NCBI RefSeq assembly: GCF_027925245.1 | Contig: NZ_BSDP01000001.1 | Span: forward strand, 558,001-622,000 | Direction of reading: 5' to 3' | Origin: Agromyces rhizosphaerae | GTDB taxonomy: Bacteria; Actinomycetota; Actinomycetes; Actinomycetales; Microbacteriaceae | DNA length: 64,000 nt | Part shown: piece by piece, positions 26,390 through 36,163 of the stretch | How the letters are laid out: each line of letters begins with the position of its first letter | How positions within the stretch are numbered: the stretch's first letter is position 1 | The notes under the pieces: model-generated | Databases searched by the model: none | Seen by the model: the letters and a program-made list of their open reading frames with translations, nothing else | Told to the model about the DNA's origin: nothing | Program-made: the position numbers and the translations under genes

Positions 26390-26952
26390 GACCCCGCCCG
26401 GCTCGGCCTCTGGGCGGCGGGCAGCACGCGGACCATGGCGACGTCGAACGCCCGGTACACCTCGTCGGCGCTCATCTCGAAGCCGGTCCGCATGCGCGCC
26501 CAGAACATCGGCGACGCGAAGTATCGCGCGGCGGATGCCGCCCGGAGCGCATCCCTGCGGTTCAGGGTCGGTGCCGTCGTCTCGAGCATCGCGATGATCG
26601 CGGCGGTGAACGTCGCGGGCGACTCCTCACCGGTCGGTGACAGCGCCGCGCCCCGGGCCGCGACGAAGGCGAACGCGGGTTCCGCGTCGTAGGCGCGGAA
26701 CCGTGCCCGCACCGCGTCGCGGAACTCGTCCACGGTGTGGAACTCCGGGATCGGGAAGTACTCCTCCTCGAGCCAGCGGCCGAGCGCCTCGAGCAGGTGG
26801 GATCGGGTCGGGAACCGGCGGTAGACGGTGCGCTCGGAGACCTCGGCGAGCTCGGCGAGCTCGAGGTAGGAGACGTCCTCGAAGGTGTTCTGGCGCAGCA
26901 GCTTCGCCGCACCGGCGAGGATCACCGAGCGCGTGTCGAGGGACTCGTCCAT
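26386..26952 (-). CDS. TetR-family regulator (first of tandem pair)
   Basis: A 188-residue TetR protein. The DNA-binding helices contain YLELAELAEVSERTVYRRFP near residues 28-47. It resembles its downstream neighbour in length and in the RTV(Y/F)R(R/H)(F/Y)PTR recognition helix, suggesting an old duplication. Its ATG overlaps the permease stop (ATGA) and its stop overlaps the start of the second TetR. In Corynebacterium the TetR-family AmtR controls urea and ammonium genes; whether either protein is AmtR-like cannot be told from the sequence. Confidence 0.85.
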   Translation of the reverse strand: MDESLDTRSVILAGAAKLLRQNTFEDVSYLELAELAEVSERTVYRRFPTRSHLLEALGRWLEEEYFPIPEFHTVDEFRDAVRARFRAYDAEPAFAFVAARGAALSPTGEESPATFTAAIIAMLETTAPTLNRRDALRAASAARYFASPMFWARMRTGFEMSADEVYRAFDVAMVRVLPAAQRPSRAGS

Positions 26953-28649
26953 CACGACGCCCCTCCCACCCGGTCCGGATCGAACACGACCGGCTCGGGC
27001 GGCAGGACGTATCGGTCGGACTCGTCGAGCGCCAGAGCCAGTGACGACACGAACTGCACCTCGCCGTTCGGCCCGGGTTCGGCCGACGCGAGCATGTCCG
27101 GTCTCTCGAAAGTGTAGCCCGTGACGTGGCACCGGAGCCGCTCCCCCGACGGGTTCCCGTCGGAGTCGAGGATGGGCGTCGGGATGCCGTCGGACCGGCG
27201 CCGCAGGTAGAACCGGCCACGCGTCGCGAGCGCCATGATCGGGGTCACGGTCGCGGCGACGCCGATGGCGATGAGCACGGAGAAGGGCTGCAGGTCGGGC
27301 CCGAACGCGCCGGCGAAGCACGCGAGCGAGAGCAGCGACGCGAGGCCCACCGAGACCAGGCCGACCGGGTTCCAGTCGTGCAGCATGCCGCGGCGGAACT
27401 CGGGGAAGCGCGGCGAGATGCCGAGCAGGTGCTTGTTGATCACGATGTCGGCGGAGATGGTCACGAGCCAGGCCATGACCACGTTGGCGTAGAGGCTGAG
27501 GACGACCGACATGAGGTTGAAGACGCCGAGCAGCATGAGCGCCAGCGCGATGACGAGGTTGAAGATCACGAAGACCGTCCGCCCCGGGTAGCGCTTCTTC
27601 ACCCGCGTGTACACGTTCGACCACGCGAGCGACCCCGAGTACGCGTTGGTCACGTTGATCTTCACCTGCGCGATGACGATGAGGATGAGCGCGAGGATCA
27701 GCGCGACCCAGTCGGGCAGGAGCGACTGGTACATGCCGAGCAGCTGCTTCACCGGCTCCACGGCGCGGTCGCCGATCCCCGGGTTCACCTTCGTCACCAG
27801 GTACACGGCGAGGAAGAGCCCGATCACCTGCTTGGTGCCGCTGAAGATCACCCAGCCGGGCCCGCTGAAGACGAACGAGGTCCACCACGACTTCGCGTTC
27901 GCGGGTCGCCGGGGCGGCATCACCCGGATGTAGTCGATCTGCTCCGCGAGCTGCGGGGTGAGGGCGAAGCAGACGGCGGCTGCCGCGACCACGGCGCTGA
28001 AGCTGACGGTGCCGTCGGACGCCCCGGTGAACTCGATGAACTCCGAGACGACGTCGGGCTGGGTGAGCACGATCCAGATGAGCGGCAGCAGCGCCAGTGC
28101 GAGCCAGAGCGGCGTGGTCCAGAACTGCAGGCGCTCCAGCGCGCGCATGCCGAAGATCACGATCGGGATCACCACGACGGTGGAGATCAGGTAGCCCACC
28201 GGGAGCGGGATCCCCACGGCCGCCTCGAGGCCCTGGGCCATGATCGCGCCCTCGAGCGCGAAGAAGATGCAGGTGAACCCCGCGAACACCACGGTCGTGA
28301 TGATCGAGCCGTAGTAGCCGAAACCGGAGCCGCGCGCGATCAGGTCGAGGTCGAGGTTGTAGCGGGCCGCGTAGTACGCGACCGGGAAGCCGACGAGGAA
28401 GATGATGACGGATGCCAGCAGGATGCCGAGCAGCGCATTCGAGGTGCCGTGGGTCAGGCCGATGCTCGCGCCGATGGAGAAGTCCGCGAGGAACGCGATC
28501 GAGCCGAGCGCGGTTCCGCCGACGGATAGGGCGCTCCAGCGCCGGAACGAACGCGGCACGTAACGGAACGCGTAGTCCTCGAGGCTGTCCTCCGCGGCGG
28601 CGCGCGCATCGCCCGCACGGCTCTCGGACCTCACTCGCAGTGCATCCAC
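26952..28649 (-). CDS. NCS1-family permease (purine/cytosine/hydantoin type)
   Basis: A 565-residue, 12-helix NCS1 transporter. It begins with the typical FRYVPRSFRRW before helix 1, and has GFGYYGSI and SGPGWVIFSGTKQ. The C-terminal 80 residues form a hydrophilic tail ending LPPEPVVFDPDRVG. I place the start at GTG 28649 because GGGGAGG stands five bases before it; ATG 28676 would add nine residues but has no ribosome site. The gene follows urtE by 83 bases on the same strand, so uptake of a urea-yielding or nitrogen-rich compound (allantoin, hydantoin, cytosine) is likely. Confidence 0.85.
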   Translation of the reverse strand: MDALRVRSESRAGDARAAAEDSLEDYAFRYVPRSFRRWSALSVGGTALGSIAFLADFSIGASIGLTHGTSNALLGILLASVIIFLVGFPVAYYAARYNLDLDLIARGSGFGYYGSIITTVVFAGFTCIFFALEGAIMAQGLEAAVGIPLPVGYLISTVVVIPIVIFGMRALERLQFWTTPLWLALALLPLIWIVLTQPDVVSEFIEFTGASDGTVSFSAVVAAAAVCFALTPQLAEQIDYIRVMPPRRPANAKSWWTSFVFSGPGWVIFSGTKQVIGLFLAVYLVTKVNPGIGDRAVEPVKQLLGMYQSLLPDWVALILALILIVIAQVKINVTNAYSGSLAWSNVYTRVKKRYPGRTVFVIFNLVIALALMLLGVFNLMSVVLSLYANVVMAWLVTISADIVINKHLLGISPRFPEFRRGMLHDWNPVGLVSVGLASLLSLACFAGAFGPDLQPFSVLIAIGVAATVTPIMALATRGRFYLRRRSDGIPTPILDSDGNPSGERLRCHVTGYTFERPDMLASAEPGPNGEVQFVSSLALALDESDRYVLPPEPVVFDPDRVGGAS

Positions 28650-28654
28650 TCCGA

Positions 28655-28661
28655 CCTCCCC
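28655..28661 (-). promoter_or_regulatory. Ribosome binding site deciding the NCS1 start
   Basis: Minus-strand GGGGAGG lies five bases before GTG 28649. The upstream ATG at 28676 lacks any comparable site. Confidence 0.6.
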
Positions 28662-28732
28662 GGGAGATCCCGACATCAGGATTGTCCCGAGCGAGTGTTT
28701 CGAACGCGTTGCCGTGAGGCTTCGATGTGGAC

Positions 28733-29413
28733 TCAGATCGCCATCGCCTCGCGCACGCTGTCGATGGCCTCGGCACCTCCCTGCCCCGTCATGGTGATGC
28801 GCCCCGACTGCAGCACGTAGTAGTCGTTGGTGGAGCGCAGCGCGAATCCGACGTGCTGCTCGACGAGCAGCACCGACATGTCGCCCCGTCGGGTGAGGTC
28901 GATGATGACCCGCTCGATGTCGGCGACGATGTTCGGCTGGATGCCCTCGGTCGGCTCGTCGAGCACGAGGATCTTCGGCCTGGTCAGCAGCGTGCGGGCG
29001 ATCGCCAGCTGCTGGCGCTGGCCGCCCGAGAGGAGGCCGGCCCGTCGCGCGAGCAGTTCCTTCAGCACGGGGAACAGGTCGAACACCTCGTCGATCTCCG
29101 ACTGCCGCTTCGCCACGAGCTGCAGGTTCTCGAGGGTCGTCATCTGCGGGAAGCACTGCTGGCCCTGGGGCACGTAGCCGAGCCCGCGCTTCACGCGCTT
29201 GGACGGCGGCATCTTCGTGACATCCTCACCGTCGATGAGCACCTTGCCGCTCATCACCGGGAGCAGCCCCGTCGCGACGCGCAGCAGGGTCGTCTTGCCT
29301 GCGCCGTTGTGCCCCATGATCGATACGGCCTCGCCGTCGGGGATCCGGACCGTCACGTCGTGGAGCACCCTGGTGCGGCCGTAGCCGGCCGTGACTCCGC
29401 TGATCTCGAGCAT
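28733..29413 (-). CDS. urtE: Urea ABC transporter ATPase UrtE
   Basis: A 226-residue LivF-type ATPase. Walker A is GHNGAGKTT near residue 34, the signature is LSGGQRQQLAIARTL, and Walker B is ILVLDEPTEGIQPNIV, in which EGIQPNI is typical of UrtE. The ATG overlaps the urtD stop (ATGA). It is the fifth gene of urtABCDE and pairs with UrtD under the UrtB/UrtC permeases. Confidence 0.93.
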   Translation of the reverse strand: MLEISGVTAGYGRTRVLHDVTVRIPDGEAVSIMGHNGAGKTTLLRVATGLLPVMSGKVLIDGEDVTKMPPSKRVKRGLGYVPQGQQCFPQMTTLENLQLVAKRQSEIDEVFDLFPVLKELLARRAGLLSGGQRQQLAIARTLLTRPKILVLDEPTEGIQPNIVADIERVIIDLTRRGDMSVLLVEQHVGFALRSTNDYYVLQSGRITMTGQGGAEAIDSVREAMAI

Positions 29414-30234
29414 CAGTGCCCACCCATCCCTTCCACGGCGGCGTCGGCCGCCGTCCCGAGGTAGACCGCCTGCACACGGGGGTCGGCCTGTACCTGTTCC
29501 ACGGTTCCGGCCGTCAGGAGCTTGCCGGTGTGCATGACGGTCACCCACTCGGCGTAGTTGCGGACGAAGTCCATGTCGTGCTCGATGACGATGATCGTGC
29601 GCTCGTCGCCGATGCGGCGCAGCAGCTCGCCGGTCTCGTCGCGCTCGTCGGCGTTCATGCCCGCGACGGGCTCGTCGAGGAACATCACCTTCGCGTCCTG
29701 CACGAGCAGCATCCCGATCTCGAGCCACTGCTTCTGCCCGTGGGCGAGGATGCCGGCCGGCACGTCCCGCAGCGCGGAGAGCCCGATCGTCTCGAGCGCC
29801 TCCTCGACGTAGTCGGGCACGCCGCGCCGCCGGAACGGCAGCCGCCAGGCCGTGCGGTGCACGCCTCCGGCGATGTCGAGGTTCTGCAGCACCGAGAGCT
29901 CGTCGAAGACGGTCGCGGTCTGGAACGTGCGTCCGACCCCGGCGCGGATGATCTTGTTCGTCTTCATGGAGACGAGGTCCATGCCGTCGTACATCGCGGT
30001 CCCCGTCGACGGGACGAGCCCGGTCAGTGCGTCCACGAGCGTCGTCTTGCCGGCGCCGTTCGGGCCGATGAGGAAGTGCACCTGGCCCTTCAGCATCAGC
30101 AGGCTGACGTCGTCGACCGCGGTGAAGCCGTCGAAGCTCACGGTGAGGTGGGACACGGCGACCGAGGTCTCCGCGTCGGGGGCGGCCTGCTCGACCGCCT
30201 CGTCGAGGGTGCCGGCCCGGTCGTTCGCGCTCAT
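29413..30234 (-). CDS. urtD: Urea ABC transporter ATPase UrtD
   Basis: A 273-residue LivG-type ATPase. Walker A is GPNGAGKTT near residue 62. The signature is the UrtD form LAHGQKQWLEIGML rather than LSGGQ, and Walker B is VMFLDEPVAGMNADE. The first 25 residues are an acidic extension. ATG 30234 overlaps the urtC stop (ATGA). Confidence 0.93.
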   Translation of the reverse strand: MSANDRAGTLDEAVEQAAPDAETSVAVSHLTVSFDGFTAVDDVSLLMLKGQVHFLIGPNGAGKTTLVDALTGLVPSTGTAMYDGMDLVSMKTNKIIRAGVGRTFQTATVFDELSVLQNLDIAGGVHRTAWRLPFRRRGVPDYVEEALETIGLSALRDVPAGILAHGQKQWLEIGMLLVQDAKVMFLDEPVAGMNADERDETGELLRRIGDERTIIVIEHDMDFVRNYAEWVTVMHTGKLLTAGTVEQVQADPRVQAVYLGTAADAAVEGMGGH

Positions 30235-31364
30235 GCGGAGACCTCCGCCTTCTCGGCCGTCGCGGCCGCCCCGGTCGGTGCCGGCGGTTCCGGCGGTGCG
30301 GCGCCGTTGTCCCGCCGTCCCGCGATGAGCCCCTTCGCCCGGGTGTACAGCGAGGCGAGCCCGTTCGGGAGGAACAGCGTGACGACGACGAACAGCAGGC
30401 CGAGGATGTAGATCCACCCCTCGGGCCAGCTCGAGGCGAGGCTCGACTGCCCCCAGCCGATCGCCATCGCGCCGAGCACCGGGCCGAAGAGCGAGGCGCG
30501 ACCGCCGAGCGCGACGCCGGCGATCATGAGGATCGAGGCGGAGGCCCCGATCTCGGCCGGGGTGATGATGCCCACGATCGGGACGAACATCGCCCCGCCG
30601 ATGCTGGCCATGACCGCGGCGATCACGAAGGCGGTCAGCTTGATGTTCGCGGGGTCGTATCCGAGGAACCGCACGCGCTCCTCCGCGTCGCGGGTCGCGA
30701 GCAGCAGCTCGCCGAACCTGCTGCGGTGGAGCTGCCAGACCAGGAGCATGCAGGCGATCAGCAGCCCGGCCGTGATCAGGTAGATCATCACCTTGTTCGC
30801 GTCGTCGCTGAGCAGGAACCCGAAGAAGGTGCGGAAGCCGCTGAGGCCGGTGTCGCCGCCGGTCTCGCGGATCGTCGAACTGACGAGCACGGCCGTCGCG
30901 ACGGCGAGCGCCTGGGTCAGGATCGCGAAGTACGCGCCCTTCACGCGCCGCTTGAAGAGCGCATAGCCCAGGATGCCCGCGACGATGACCGGCAGCAGGA
31001 TGATCGCCGCCAGGGTGAACAGCTCGCTGCGGAACGGCTCCCAGAATGCCGGGAGCGGTGCGAGGGGGTCGTAGAGGATCATGAACGACGGAATGGCGTC
31101 GGGGCCCGCGTTCTCGAGGGTCATGTGCATCGCCATGGCGTAGGCGCCGAGCCCGAAGAAGACGCCCTGGCCCATGACGAGCATGCCGCCGCGGCCCCAG
31201 GCGAGCCCGATGCCCACCGCGACGATCGCCCAGGCGCAGTACTTGCCGAGGTTGTTGATCCAGTGCATCGAGAGCAGCGAGGGCGCGACGGCGAGCAGGA
31301 GCACCGCGAACACGGCGATGCCGATGAGCGACGCGTACGGCTTGAGTTTCATCAGTGCGGTCAT
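30231..31364 (-). CDS. urtC: Urea ABC transporter permease UrtC
   Basis: A 377-residue LivM-type permease with about ten helices. The conserved GLAWGRGGMLVMGQGVFFGLGAY lies near residues 53-75, and the loop FRTFFGFLLSDDANKVMIY is typical of UrtC rather than LivM. The C-terminal 30 residues are Ala/Pro/Glu-rich and probably cytoplasmic. It overlaps urtB at its start and urtD at its end by four bases each. Confidence 0.92.
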   Translation of the reverse strand: MTALMKLKPYASLIGIAVFAVLLLAVAPSLLSMHWINNLGKYCAWAIVAVGIGLAWGRGGMLVMGQGVFFGLGAYAMAMHMTLENAGPDAIPSFMILYDPLAPLPAFWEPFRSELFTLAAIILLPVIVAGILGYALFKRRVKGAYFAILTQALAVATAVLVSSTIRETGGDTGLSGFRTFFGFLLSDDANKVMIYLITAGLLIACMLLVWQLHRSRFGELLLATRDAEERVRFLGYDPANIKLTAFVIAAVMASIGGAMFVPIVGIITPAEIGASASILMIAGVALGGRASLFGPVLGAMAIGWGQSSLASSWPEGWIYILGLLFVVVTLFLPNGLASLYTRAKGLIAGRRDNGAAPPEPPAPTGAAATAEKAEVSA

Positions 31365-32245
31365 GCCAACCCCCTGGTCCGAACGGTGAAGAGGCCCTGG
31401 GGCCGGAACTGCAGGAACACGACGACGAGTGCGAAGGCGAGCACCTGCGCGAGGCTGCCGGTCGTCCAGTCGGCGAACAGCGCCATCGCGACGCCGATCA
31501 CCCAGGCGGCGATCACCGTGCCCTTGACCTGGCCGATGCCGCCGGCGACCACCACGAGGAAGGCCGGGATGATGTACTGCGTGCCCATCTGCGAGTTGGT
31601 GCCGCCGATGAGCGATGCGGCGACGCCCGCGACGCCGGCGAGGCCGGAGCCGACGAAGAACGTGATGCGGTCGACGACGCGGGTGCGGATGCCGATGGTC
31701 TCCGCGAGGTCGCGGTTCTGCACGGTGGCACGGATGCGCCGGCCGAACGAGGTGTACTTGAGCCACGCCGCGAGTGCGGCGACGCAGGCCGCGGCCAGCA
31801 GGATGGTGAAGAGCTGGCGGTAGGGCCAGGCGTAGCCGAACACGTCGAGCTGCCCCTGGAGCCATTCGGGGTTCTCGACCGGGACGCCCTGGGCAGGGAA
31901 GATCTGGAGCGCCGCCTGCTGGAGGATCAGGGCGACGCCGACGGTGACGAGGAGGGTGTCGAGCGGCCTCCGGTACATCCACTGGATGATGCTCACCTCG
32001 AGCAGGAGGCCGAGGAGGCCGGCCACCACGAATGCGAGCGGCAGCGCGACCGGGATCGAGATGCTGCTCGACGGGATGATCAGCTGGGTCAGGTAGGCGA
32101 CGAAGGCGCCGGCCATGATGAACTCGCCGTGCGCCATGTTGATGACGCCCATCTGGCCGAACGTGAGCGTGAGGCCGAGTGCCGCCAGCAGCAGCAGCGC
32201 ACCGAGTGCGGTGCCGTTCAGCAGCGGCGGTATGAGTGCGTCCAC
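31361..32245 (-). CDS. urtB: Urea ABC transporter permease UrtB
   Basis: A 294-residue LivH-type permease. It opens with the family signature LGLTLTFGQMGVINMAHGE near residues 23-41 and has RATVQNRDLAETIGIRT in the cytoplasmic loop that meets the ATPases. The GTG at 32245 begins 98 bases after the urtA stop; this gap carries a strong hairpin. It forms the membrane channel with UrtC. Confidence 0.93.
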   Translation of the reverse strand: MDALIPPLLNGTALGALLLLAALGLTLTFGQMGVINMAHGEFIMAGAFVAYLTQLIIPSSSISIPVALPLAFVVAGLLGLLLEVSIIQWMYRRPLDTLLVTVGVALILQQAALQIFPAQGVPVENPEWLQGQLDVFGYAWPYRQLFTILLAAACVAALAAWLKYTSFGRRIRATVQNRDLAETIGIRTRVVDRITFFVGSGLAGVAGVAASLIGGTNSQMGTQYIIPAFLVVVAGGIGQVKGTVIAAWVIGVAMALFADWTTGSLAQVLAFALVVVFLQFRPQGLFTVRTRGLA

Positions 32246-32294
32246 GTGTGGTCGCTCCCTTCCATGCGGATGCGGGGTCTCGAGAGGTGGGGGC

Positions 32295-32327
32295 GCGGGC
32301 CCCGCGCCGTTTCGGCACGGGGCCCGC
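32295..32327. terminator. Hairpin between urtA and urtB
   Basis: Arms GCGGGCCCCG and CGGGGCCCGC enclose a 13-base loop, 16 bases after the urtA stop. There is no U tract. Such a hairpin after the binding-protein gene often protects its message or attenuates read-through so that binding protein exceeds permease. Confidence 0.7.
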
Positions 32328-32342
32328 GTTCCGCGGGGAGGA

Positions 32343-33635
32343 TCAGCCCGCGGCGGCGACGAGCGCGTCGCGGACGTCGGCCGGGAACCACTCGTACTCG
32401 TAGAGGTACGGGTCCGGCTCGATGAACTCCTCGGACGCCCAGACGATGTCGAACTGGTTGTCCTCGTTGATCTTGCCGATGTGACCCGGCTTCGAGATGT
32501 GGTGGTTCTCGCCGTTCAGCGTCACCACGCCCTCGGGCGCGTCCACCGTGATCTCACCCGACAGCGCGGCCTCGTTCACCGCGTCGACGTCGAACGAACC
32601 GGCGGCCTCGACGAGCTCCTTGTAGAGGTACAGCGAGATGTACGCGGCCTCCATCGGGTCGCTGGTCACGCCGCTCGAGCCCGGGTAGGCCTGCCAGGCC
32701 TCGATGAACGCCGGGTTGTTCGGCGTCTCGAGCGACTGGAAGTAGTTCCACGAGGCGTAGTTGCCGGTGACCTCGTGGCCCATGGCCGGCGCCTCCTCCT
32801 CGGCGATGGACACCGAGATGATCGGCGTCTCGTCGGGCGAGAGGCCCGCGTCGTAGTACGCCTTGATGAAGCCGACGTTCGACGAGCCGTTGATGGTGTT
32901 GAACACGAAGTCGGGGTCCGCCTCGACGATCTTCGCCACCTGCGTGGTCCAGTCGTCCTTGTCGAGCGGCACGTACTCCTCGCCGACGATCTCGATGCCG
33001 AGCTCGGCCGCGTAGAGCTTGATGATCGCGTTCGCGGTGCGCGGGAACACGTAGTCGGAACCGGCGAGGAACAGGGTCTCCACGCCCTCGGCCGCGAGGA
33101 AGTCCATCGCCGGGAGGATCTGCTGGTTCGTGGTCGCACCCGTGTAGTAGATGTTCGGCGACGACTCGAGGCCCTCGTACTGCACCGGGTAGAAGAAGAG
33201 CCCGTTGTGCTCCTCGACGACCGGCTTGACGGCCTTGCGCGACGACGAGGTCCAGCCGCCGAAGATCGCGGCGACGCAGTCCTGCGTGAGCAGCTTCTCG
33301 GTCTTCTCGGCGAAGGTCGGCCAGTCGGTCGCGCCGTCCTCCTGGATGTACTCGATCTGCTTGCCCAGGATGCCGCCGTCTGCGTTGATCTCGTCGGCCG
33401 CCATGTGCAGCACGTTCGAGACCGTCGTCTCCGAGATGGCCATGCCACCGGTGAGCGAGTTGAGGAAGCCGAGCTTGATGGTGTCGCCCGAGGTGTCGAC
33501 GCAGCTCGCGGACGCGTCGTCGGAGGCGGTGTCGCCGGCGCGAGCGCCGCAGGCGGAGAGGATGAGGGCCGTGCTCGCGGCGAGCGCGCCCGCGGCGAGA
33601 AGCGTCTTGACGCGCTTCCTGCTCGTGGTGATCAT
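32343..33635 (-). CDS. urtA: Urea-binding lipoprotein UrtA
   Basis: A 430-residue periplasmic-binding protein of the urea/short-chain-amide group. The signal peptide ends in the lipobox LILSACG with Cys29 as the lipidated residue. Family hallmarks include GFLNSLTGGMAISE near residue 55, GGWTSSSRKAVKPVVE, and FYPVQYEGLE, the UrtA-type ligand loop. It is the first gene of urtABCDE and has its own long upstream region. It delivers urea to UrtBC outside the membrane. Confidence 0.94.
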   Translation of the reverse strand: MITTSRKRVKTLLAAGALAASTALILSACGARAGDTASDDASASCVDTSGDTIKLGFLNSLTGGMAISETTVSNVLHMAADEINADGGILGKQIEYIQEDGATDWPTFAEKTEKLLTQDCVAAIFGGWTSSSRKAVKPVVEEHNGLFFYPVQYEGLESSPNIYYTGATTNQQILPAMDFLAAEGVETLFLAGSDYVFPRTANAIIKLYAAELGIEIVGEEYVPLDKDDWTTQVAKIVEADPDFVFNTINGSSNVGFIKAYYDAGLSPDETPIISVSIAEEEAPAMGHEVTGNYASWNYFQSLETPNNPAFIEAWQAYPGSSGVTSDPMEAAYISLYLYKELVEAAGSFDVDAVNEAALSGEITVDAPEGVVTLNGENHHISKPGHIGKINEDNQFDIVWASEEFIEPDPYLYEYEWFPADVRDALVAAAG

Positions 33636-34096
33636 GCTGTGCTCCGTTTCGGTGTGAAGTGTGCGAATCGCGGAACGGGAGGCACGGCCGCCGGGAGGTG
33701 CACGACCGGTCCCGCCCGCGGCGCGGATCCGTCGGATCCGCCATCGCCGGTGGGAGGTGCTCGTGGTGCCCGGGCGGATCGTCGCGGTACCGGCGCGATC
33801 CGACCCGGTGGTACTCGTCGGCAGAAGACTGCCGACCGCTGCAGGTGTTCCTAGATTCGGGGGTCGGCATTACATTGACATTGCTTCGATATGTCACTCG
33901 TGTTAATGCTCACGGGTGAGCGCCGAGCAGATTCGCCATGATGCCCGGAATAACGGGCGACGTTGCCGATTTTGCGGGCTTCGCCATCCGCCGGGCGGAA
34001 GACGAGGGATGCCGCCCGTTACCGCATCGTGACAGTGTTCTGTCATTCCTGCGGGCGACCGAGCCGCCGACGCGATGTCAGCGAACCAGCGACCGG
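33636..34096. other. Intergenic region upstream of urtA (461 bases)
   Basis: No credible gene is seen. The region separates the urt operon and the cupin gene, both on minus, so it holds the urt promoter and the cupin 3' end. Around 33840-33960 it is noticeably richer in A+T than its surroundings, consistent with a regulatory region. The candidate promoter and inverted repeat at 33869-33897 are listed separately. Confidence 0.7.
33869..33897 (-). promoter_or_regulatory. Candidate urt promoter with overlapping inverted repeat
   Basis: On the minus strand GTGACA (33897-33892) and TGTAAT (33874-33869) are 17 bases apart, a good sigma-70-type spacing. The inverted repeat TGACAT-N9-ATGTCA (33876-33896) lies between and over the -35, where a dimeric repressor or activator could bind. 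The transcript leader would be about 225 bases. A clear GlnR box was not found. Confidence 0.4.
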
Positions 34097-34579
34097 TCAG
34101 CCCGCGGCATCCGCCTCGCCGTCGTAGTAGTCCACGGCATCGCCGTCGCGCCAGACGGCGGCCGCGCCGCCACCGACGCTGTAGGCGGTCTTCCCCGAGT
34201 CGGGGTAGTGGATCACGTCGGGCACGCCCGTGGTGTCGAGGTCCACGTAGCGCAGCGGATCGGTGTCGGACGTGTTCGTGATGCGGTGCGCGCCCGCGGG
34301 CCCCGGTGGGAACACGACGACCTCGCCGGGCCCGACCGGCACGTCGCCGTCGGGCGTGCGCACCGTCGCCTCGCCCGCGAGGATCACGAACGCCTCGGTG
34401 ATGCCGTCGTGGTAGTGGTACGGGAACGCGCTCGCGCCCGGCGGGAGCTCCATGAACGACACGTGCAGCTGGCTGTCGGCCTTCTCGGTGACGACGTGCT
34501 TCGCGTACGCGAACCCGCCCTGGGCCACGCGCCGCGGCGCGAAGTCCTCCTGGCTGCCTCGCCTGACCGAATCGAACAT
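34097..34579 (-). CDS. Cupin-domain protein
   Basis: A 160-residue single-domain cupin. The first motif reads FPYHYHDGITEAFVILAGE near residues 53-71, with two His and one Glu as metal ligands, and the second PPGPAGAHRITN supplies the third His. It may be an enzyme or a small-molecule sensor; no DNA-binding domain is present. It stands alone between the urt promoter region and moaE. I cannot assign a substrate. Confidence 0.8.
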   Translation of the reverse strand: MFDSVRRGSQEDFAPRRVAQGGFAYAKHVVTEKADSQLHVSFMELPPGASAFPYHYHDGITEAFVILAGEATVRTPDGDVPVGPGEVVVFPPGPAGAHRITNTSDTDPLRYVDLDTTGVPDVIHYPDSGKTAYSVGGGAAAVWRDGDAVDYYDGEADAAG

Positions 34580-34683
34580 CGCGAACGCCCCCTTCGCCGT
34601 GGGCCGTCCAGCCCACGGAGACACGATCCCGCCGATGCGGCGAGCGGTCAAGGGTGCGGGTGCGAGCGCTGCTCCACCCTGCG

Positions 34684-35089
34684 CTAGAGGTTCACCCACT
34701 CGGTGGTGCCGCCCGCGAGGTGCTGGCGCTTCCAGATGGGGATGCGCTCCTTGATGCGGTCGACGAGGGCGGCGCAGGCGGCGAAGGCCTCGGCCCGGTG
34801 GGGGGCGGCGACGGATGCCACGAGGGCCACGTCCCCGATCGCCAGCGCGCCGTACCGGTGGGCGGCCGCGACGCGCAGCCCGGTCTCGGCCGCGACCTCG
34901 GCGCACGTCTCGCGCAGGAACCGCTCGGCGTCGGGGTGGGCCTGGTACTCGAGCGAGCTCACGGACTCGCCGTGGTCGTGGTCGCGGATGACGCCCTCGA
35001 ACGTCACGACCGCGCCGTCCTGGCGCGTCGTGACGAACGCCTCGATCGCCGAGCGGTCGAGCGGGTCGGTCGTGACGAGGGCGAGCACG

Positions 35090-35097
<8 letters not shown>
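34684..35097 (-). CDS. moaE: Molybdopterin synthase catalytic subunit MoaE
   Basis: A 137-residue MoaE. Conserved points are the FEGVIRDHDHGESV region, LEYQAHPDAERF, AAHRYGALAIGDVALV, and the C-terminal IKERIPIWKRQHL containing the catalytic lysines. With MoaD (encoded at 12.3 kb) it converts cPMP to molybdopterin. The ATG overlaps the upstream fusion gene by 8 bases. Confidence 0.95.

Positions 35098-36159
<1,062 letters not shown>

Positions 36160-36163
<4 letters not shown>

Noticed and set aside
26952..28676. ATG 28676 as start of the NCS1 permease
   Set aside because: No ribosome site precedes it, while GGGGAGG stands five bases before GTG 28649.
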